The position numbers and the translations under genes are program-made. Below, piece after piece: positions 59,850 through 64,000 of a DNA stretch of 64,000 nucleotides. Where the stretch lies: NCBI GenBank assembly GCA_016192105.1, contig JACPUV010000053.1:62001-126000 (forward strand), written 5' to 3'. The notes beneath the pieces are model-generated. The model searched no databases, was not told where the DNA came from, and saw only the letters and a program-made list of their open reading frames with translations. This DNA comes from Sphingobacteriales bacterium (lineage in GTDB: Bacteria > Bacteroidota > Bacteroidia > Chitinophagales > Chitinophagaceae). Every line of letters begins with the position of its first letter. Position 1 is the stretch's first letter.

Positions 59850-60266
59850 ATGAGTAACAGAACATTTACCATGATTAAACCGGATGCCATGAAAAACGGG
59901 CATGCAGGCGCGATCATTGACCGTTTTATCAAGGAAGGATTTCGCATTGTAGCCCTGAAACAAACCAAACTGAGTGAAGAAAAAGCCGGCGAATTTTATG
60001 CGGTTCACAGAGAAAGGCCCTTTTACGGGGAACTCGTGGAATTCATGAGCAGCGGGGTGATCGTAGCTGCCATCCTGGAAAAGGAAAATGCAGTCGCTGC
60101 TTTCCGGGAACTAATCGGCGCCACCAACCCGGCCCAGGCTGCGGAAGGCACCATCCGGAAATTATATGCTACTTCTATTGGCGAAAATGCCGTGCATGGC
60201 AGTGACAGCGACGAAAACGCAAAGATTGAAGGTTCCTTCTTCTTCAGCGGGCTGGAACAGTTTTAA
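59850..60266 (+). CDS. ndk: Nucleoside diphosphate kinase
   Basis: 138 residues; transfers phosphate between nucleoside tri- and diphosphates. Begins RTFTMIKPDAMKNGHAGAII; the phosphorylated His is in NAVHGSDSDENAKIE (about residue 115). Normal length. Divergent from the DHH phosphoesterase, with its own promoter and terminator. Confidence 0.98.
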   Translation: MSNRTFTMIKPDAMKNGHAGAIIDRFIKEGFRIVALKQTKLSEEKAGEFYAVHRERPFYGELVEFMSSGVIVAAILEKENAVAAFRELIGATNPAQAAEGTIRKLYATSIGENAVHGSDSDENAKIEGSFFFSGLEQF

Positions 60267-60287
60267 GCAAATTTTTAAAATAGCAGC

Positions 60288-60318
60288 GCCGTTTACTTCC
60301 GGGTAAACGGCTTTTTTT
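60288..60318 (+). terminator. Terminator of ndk
   Basis: Perfect arms GCCGTTTAC (60288-60296) and GTAAACGGC (60303-60311), loop TTCCGG, then TTTTTTTA. Located 21 bases after the ndk stop. Confidence 0.9.
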
Positions 60319-60354
60319 ATTTTTACCGGCAGGGCTCCGGGTTTTCCAATAACA

Positions 60355-61281
60355 CTAAATAGTTCTTACACTGCTTCGTTTATTCTCCACCGGGGTTACT
60401 TTATAACCCGCTTTTTTCAGCAGGCTGATCACCCCCTTCTCCCCGGGCAGGTGTCCCGCTCCCACGGCGACCAGCAGGGATTTTTCCTTCATGAGTGTTT
60501 TTAATTGTTCCACCCAGTTGGCATTGCGCCGGTACAACAGGATATCGGCATAACTGCTCATCCCCGCTTCACTGTCCACCATCAGGGACTCCAGTTTTTT
60601 CAGGTCCTGTTTCCGGTACGCCTCCATCAGTTCCGCCATCATTTTATCTTCCCCGTTGCCGGTACCTGAACTGTCAATGTATTTTACCAGTTCGGCCGCC
60701 TGGTATTTGTAGGGGATGCTGTCGAGAAAACCGGCCTGCTGCGACATGGTCTCCAGCCCTTTAATTTTCTTCCCGTTTTCTTTGGCTTCGCTCATGATGA
60801 CCTGCTCCATGGAAGTGGCGCCTTCACAGGGCATTTCCCCCTGTGACAGCAGGGAGGAAGCCATAATGGGTTTATAGGTTTCCAGTACGGAAAAAGGGAG
60901 CAGGCTGTTGTTTTCCTCGAAATATTTTTTCACCCTTGCATAGTCGGTTTCGGTCAGCAGATCACGCAGCGTGGTGTCGCCCCGCATTTTCAGCTTGCTC
61001 ATGGCGCCCAGCATTTCAAAGAGATTGTCCATATCGAGTTCAAAATAGACCTGGTCACTGCTGCTGATCACATTTTTCATGCTGTCACTCAGTCCCGCGT
61101 CATCCTTGCAGAGCATATGGATGGTGCCATAGAGCCAGGAGGGTTTTTGCAGCCCGTTACCCTCGATCTTCCAGAGCAGGGAATTCACCGGGGCCGGCGC
61201 TTGCTGATTATTTTTGTTATGCTGGGCGCAGCCGGTGATGGCCAGCATGGTCAGGAAAAAAACAGAACCAACTCGTATCAT
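60355..61281 (-). CDS. TraB/GumN family lipoprotein
   Basis: 308 residues from ATG 61281 (MIRVGSVFFLTMLAITGC), a lipoprotein signal peptide with lipobox AITGC; an in-frame upstream start adds 19 residues and spoils it. The TraB/GumN (Tiki-like) domain covers the rest: SLLWKIEGNGLQKPSWLYGTIHML with the first GxxH-type metal site, then SDQVYFELDMD, and C-terminal LLVAVGAGHLPGEKGVISLLKKAGY with the second GxxH motif. Relatives include the Tiki metalloproteases, so a metal-dependent peptidase is possible but untested for bacterial members. Confidence 0.9.
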   Translation of the reverse strand: MIRVGSVFFLTMLAITGCAQHNKNNQQAPAPVNSLLWKIEGNGLQKPSWLYGTIHMLCKDDAGLSDSMKNVISSSDQVYFELDMDNLFEMLGAMSKLKMRGDTTLRDLLTETDYARVKKYFEENNSLLPFSVLETYKPIMASSLLSQGEMPCEGATSMEQVIMSEAKENGKKIKGLETMSQQAGFLDSIPYKYQAAELVKYIDSSGTGNGEDKMMAELMEAYRKQDLKKLESLMVDSEAGMSSYADILLYRRNANWVEQLKTLMKEKSLLVAVGAGHLPGEKGVISLLKKAGYKVTPVENKRSSVRTI

Positions 61282-61471
61282 GAACTTCTTTTTTATGAAA
61301 TTAGGGAAAAGACACACTGCCGGGACTACCCGATACATAAGCGGTCATCGCAGTCATTCGGGAGCAAATATCCTTCCAAATACGGGGCAGTGTCTTTGTG
61401 TCAGTAAGGAGATACGAACAATGAACTTTTGAGTTGCGGCAATCTTTGAAACCGGTATTTTAAATGTAACA

Positions 61472-62551
61472 CTAATAAAACACTTCTTCCCAGTAGCGGG
61501 AAAACTGCACACCCCATTTTATGGCCGTTTCTTCTGAAGTAATGGGCAGGCCCAGGGCTTGTTTTACGGCCAGTACCGGGAGGTTCACCCCCGCTCCGAG
61601 GGCGGAAGAAATAGTACCCTGTACCCGGGGATTGATCTCCAGGATCAGGAAATCTCCTGCCCCTGATCCCTTTACCTGTATGCCAATATTTCCGCTTAAC
61701 TGAAGTTCTTTAATTACCTGCCTGCAATAGTCCATGATGGATTCCTCCTGTACAAATTCACCTTCTACGGATATCCCGTTGATCATTTTACGGCGAAGAC
61801 GGGGAACGATGAGTACAGCTTCTCCCCTGTCACAAAGACAATCCACGGAATATTCGGGGCCGGGGAGGTATTCACTGACCAGTAATTCAGGAAAAGGGGC
61901 GGACGAGAGAATGCGGATCGCATCAGCCGGCCTGATATAGGTTGAATTGGGTTTATAATTAAATAACAGGTCTGCTTCATCCACCTGCCCGCTCAGGATC
62001 CGGAATCCGCGGCTGCCATTCGAAACCGAAGGCTTGAAACAGATCTCATTCTCCGGAAAGCCGAGTTCTTCGATGGCTGAACGGAATTGTTCTGTTGTTT
62101 CCACAACGCGGAAATCCGGGACCGGGATCCCTCTCCATTGAAGGAATTCATACAGCCGGCTCTTGTTATTGGCAATTTCGAGTGAAGCCGCGGATGAAAC
62201 CAGTATGCGGGTACCGGCCTTTTCAAATTCCGGGGCATGCTGTGCAAAAATGAGCAGTTCTTTTGTGACCAGGGGGAGTACCACCCGGATATTCTTTTCC
62301 CGGCAAAGACGGTGTACCGTATCAATAAAAGCAGGATCATCCGCCCGGGGTATCCGGACAAAATCATCGGCAAGGTAATGACCCACGGCCTTTTCATTTG
62401 CATCAGCGGCCACGACGTGGAACGACTTTTCCTTCCCCAGACATTTCAGGATACCGGCCGCACCGGGCGCACCGCCACCGGTCATCAATATATTGATGGT
62501 ACCGCTTCCGGCTGAACTGCCGGACCTGTTAGGATCAATTGCTTCAGGCAT
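61472..62551 (-). CDS. ATP-grasp enzyme (carbamoyl-phosphate synthase large-subunit-like)
   Basis: 359 residues. An N-terminal Rossmann-like preATP-grasp domain (NILMTGGGAPGAAGILKCL, about 20-38) is followed by the ATP-grasp fold: ASLEIANNKSRLYEFLQWRG, then ICFKPSVSNGSRGFRIL (ATP-binding Lys and glycine-rich loop) and FLILEINPRVQGTISSAL (metal-binding Glu/Asn). Such stand-alone enzymes ligate a carboxylate to an amine. Substrates are unknown, though some act in cell-surface or antibiotic synthesis. Eleven bases separate it from the UbiD gene upstream, suggesting co-transcription. Confidence 0.85.
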   Translation of the reverse strand: MPEAIDPNRSGSSAGSGTINILMTGGGAPGAAGILKCLGKEKSFHVVAADANEKAVGHYLADDFVRIPRADDPAFIDTVHRLCREKNIRVVLPLVTKELLIFAQHAPEFEKAGTRILVSSAASLEIANNKSRLYEFLQWRGIPVPDFRVVETTEQFRSAIEELGFPENEICFKPSVSNGSRGFRILSGQVDEADLLFNYKPNSTYIRPADAIRILSSAPFPELLVSEYLPGPEYSVDCLCDRGEAVLIVPRLRRKMINGISVEGEFVQEESIMDYCRQVIKELQLSGNIGIQVKGSGAGDFLILEINPRVQGTISSALGAGVNLPVLAVKQALGLPITSEETAIKWGVQFSRYWEEVFY

Positions 62552-62562
62552 GAGGGCATTGT

Positions 62563-63996
62563 TTAACTCACTGCTGCTTCTTCACCATACAGCTGGTCTT
62601 TAAATTTAAGGGAAGGGGACGGAATAAAATCACCCAGTCCCAATTGAGCCCATTTTTCGTCCACGGCTTTAATGGTGGCATCCGCTGCTACAATGATATT
62701 GGGCCAGTCGCGCTGGAAATTATCAAGGGCCTTTGTCTTCCGGGTTCCATCCAGTCCCATACAGGCCGTATAGCGGGCGCCGGGTAACAGGGCCTGCGCA
62801 TCACTTCCCGCATCACCGGTACGGACCGGCGACCGGTACAGGTGAAAATCCCGTTTGGGGTCCAGGTTATTGCAAAAACGCCAGAGTGCAGAAGGCAGGT
62901 CATTGGCATCCACGGTATGCTCCACGTAAAGGATCATTTTGATTCCGGATGCTTCGGGTAAAGCGGCTATTTTCGCATGTAGCTCACCGATATATCCCGG
63001 CCGGCTCTTTTCTACCGCAACCAGCAGGCAGGGGATTTCTTTTTTCAGCAGGGAAGCGTTCACCACTTTTATTTCGGGGAATGCCATTCCCAGGGCCCTT
63101 TCCACCAACCCGGGATCCCGGCTATAGTTTCCCGGCAGATACTGTTCGTCCGTTTCTTCCTCTTTCTTGGCAGTTCCGTCAATACACATTTTCCCGCCGA
63201 ACCCGAGTTTACTGCAACTGTGATCCAGTACATCCATCGGCCCGGTAGAAAAATAGATATCCGTAGCGGGGTTCAGGTTCCTGAAAATATAGGGTGCCAG
63301 GGAAGCATAGTCCCGGATACGGACTCCTTCATCGGCAAGTACCAGGATTTTATTGAACATCATTTGTCCCGCGCCCCACATGGCATTCATTACTTTTTGT
63401 CCCTGGCCGGCATATTCCTTCCTGATTTTCGCGATCACCAGGTTGTGAAAAACACCTTCGACAGGCATATCCATATCGGTAATTTCCGGTACCAGGGTCA
63501 TTTTGATCGGCGCCAGGAAGATCCGTTCCGTGGCTTTGCCCAGCCAGGCATCTTCCTGGGGAGGGATGCCAACAATCGTGGCCGGATAAACCGCGTTTTT
63601 TTTATGCGTGATGGCGGTGATATGAAATTTCGGGTACCAGTCAGGTAGTGAATAATAGCCCGTATGATCCCCGAACGGCCCTTCCCAGATCAATTCCTCC
63701 GCAGGATCCACATATCCTTCAATAATAAAATCCGCATCGGCCGGTACTTCTACTTCGGGCTGGGTGATGCAGCTGACCAGTTCCACTTTTTTCTTTCGCA
63801 GGAAACCCGCCAGCATATATTCATCTACATTTTCCGGTAATGGCGCAGTGGCGGAATAGGCATAGGCCGGATCACCGCCCAGTGCAACGGCAACCGGCAT
63901 TTTCTTATTCAGTTTTTTGTATTCCGAAAAATGCCTGGCGCTTACTTTATGTTTATGCCAGTGCATCCCGGTGAGCGTGGGGCCAAATACCTGCAT
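62563..63996 (-). CDS. UbiD family decarboxylase, 5' end beyond the window
   Basis: The 477 visible residues lack the N-terminus, because the reading frame runs off the window end at 64000; full-length UbiD homologues in Bacteroidota have about 600 residues. The visible part includes ELIWEGPFGDHTGYYSLPDW, the highly conserved UbiD block with its catalytic Glu and Asp region, and VVGIPPQEDAWLGKATE-like sequence. UbiD uses prenylated FMN made by a UbiX partner to decarboxylate aromatic acids, in menaquinone synthesis among other pathways. The specific role here is open. Confidence 0.93.
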   Translation of the reverse strand: MQVFGPTLTGMHWHKHKVSARHFSEYKKLNKKMPVAVALGGDPAYAYSATAPLPENVDEYMLAGFLRKKKVELVSCITQPEVEVPADADFIIEGYVDPAEELIWEGPFGDHTGYYSLPDWYPKFHITAITHKKNAVYPATIVGIPPQEDAWLGKATERIFLAPIKMTLVPEITDMDMPVEGVFHNLVIAKIRKEYAGQGQKVMNAMWGAGQMMFNKILVLADEGVRIRDYASLAPYIFRNLNPATDIYFSTGPMDVLDHSCSKLGFGGKMCIDGTAKKEEETDEQYLPGNYSRDPGLVERALGMAFPEIKVVNASLLKKEIPCLLVAVEKSRPGYIGELHAKIAALPEASGIKMILYVEHTVDANDLPSALWRFCNNLDPKRDFHLYRSPVRTGDAGSDAQALLPGARYTACMGLDGTRKTKALDNFQRDWPNIIVAADATIKAVDEKWAQLGLGDFIPSPSLKFKDQLYGEEAAVS

Positions 63997-64000
63997 CCGG

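Overview
The window is chromosomal DNA from a member of the Bacteroidota, most likely the Chitinophagaceae or a close relative. Evidence: giant PKD-repeat proteins ending in the gliding-motility (CHU_C, type IX secretion) C-terminal domain beside a PorP/SprF protein; a folP, DUF1599, BT_3928-type DoxX cluster; a BlaI/M56 pair; and many starts preceded by a TAnnTTTG box, the -7 element of Bacteroidota promoters. I saw no rRNA, tRNA, insertion sequence, prophage or CRISPR array.

Layout. 0-3 kb: coaD, a hotdog thioesterase, a NUDIX gene divergent from pyrE, a secreted heavy-metal-associated protein and a LEA14-like lipoprotein. 3-15.5 kb: after a 760-base AT-rich leader, two paralogous adhesins of about 1,730 residues flank a PorP/SprF gene; this is the main accessory locus. 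15.5-25.5 kb: M56/BlaI pair, a beta-propeller lipoprotein, DinB, a class-V PLP enzyme, a membrane pyrophosphatase and a hypothetical gene that looks frameshifted. 25.8-31.4 kb: by eye a more A+T-rich block with a LolA-like protein, two FtsX-type permeases, a frameshifted ABC ATPase and an outer-membrane barrel, organised as one operon that could form an envelope-spanning transporter. 31.6-64 kb: mostly housekeeping genes (nnr, serA, NADH dehydrogenase, gyrA, sirtuin, ribH, pdhA, recF, folP, FKBP, DHH phosphoesterase, ndk, ATP-grasp, UbiD) mixed with lipoproteins and small families of unknown function.

The most unusual signal is not a gene. Six intergenic tracts are built from degenerate 7-base words kept strictly in register: 22180-22259, 47194-47228, 48374-48471, 52711-52850, 59688-59729 and 59786-59813. 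Word vocabulary differs between tracts but the period is the same. Two tracts are inverted pairs between convergent genes, one is organised as a 42-base six-word super-repeat, and two abut candidate -7 boxes. Other non-coding signals are a perfect 28-base palindrome just upstream of the NADH dehydrogenase -7 box, three genes whose -7 box ends exactly four bases before the ATG (predicted leaderless transcripts), and a block permutation of PKD domains between the two adhesins.
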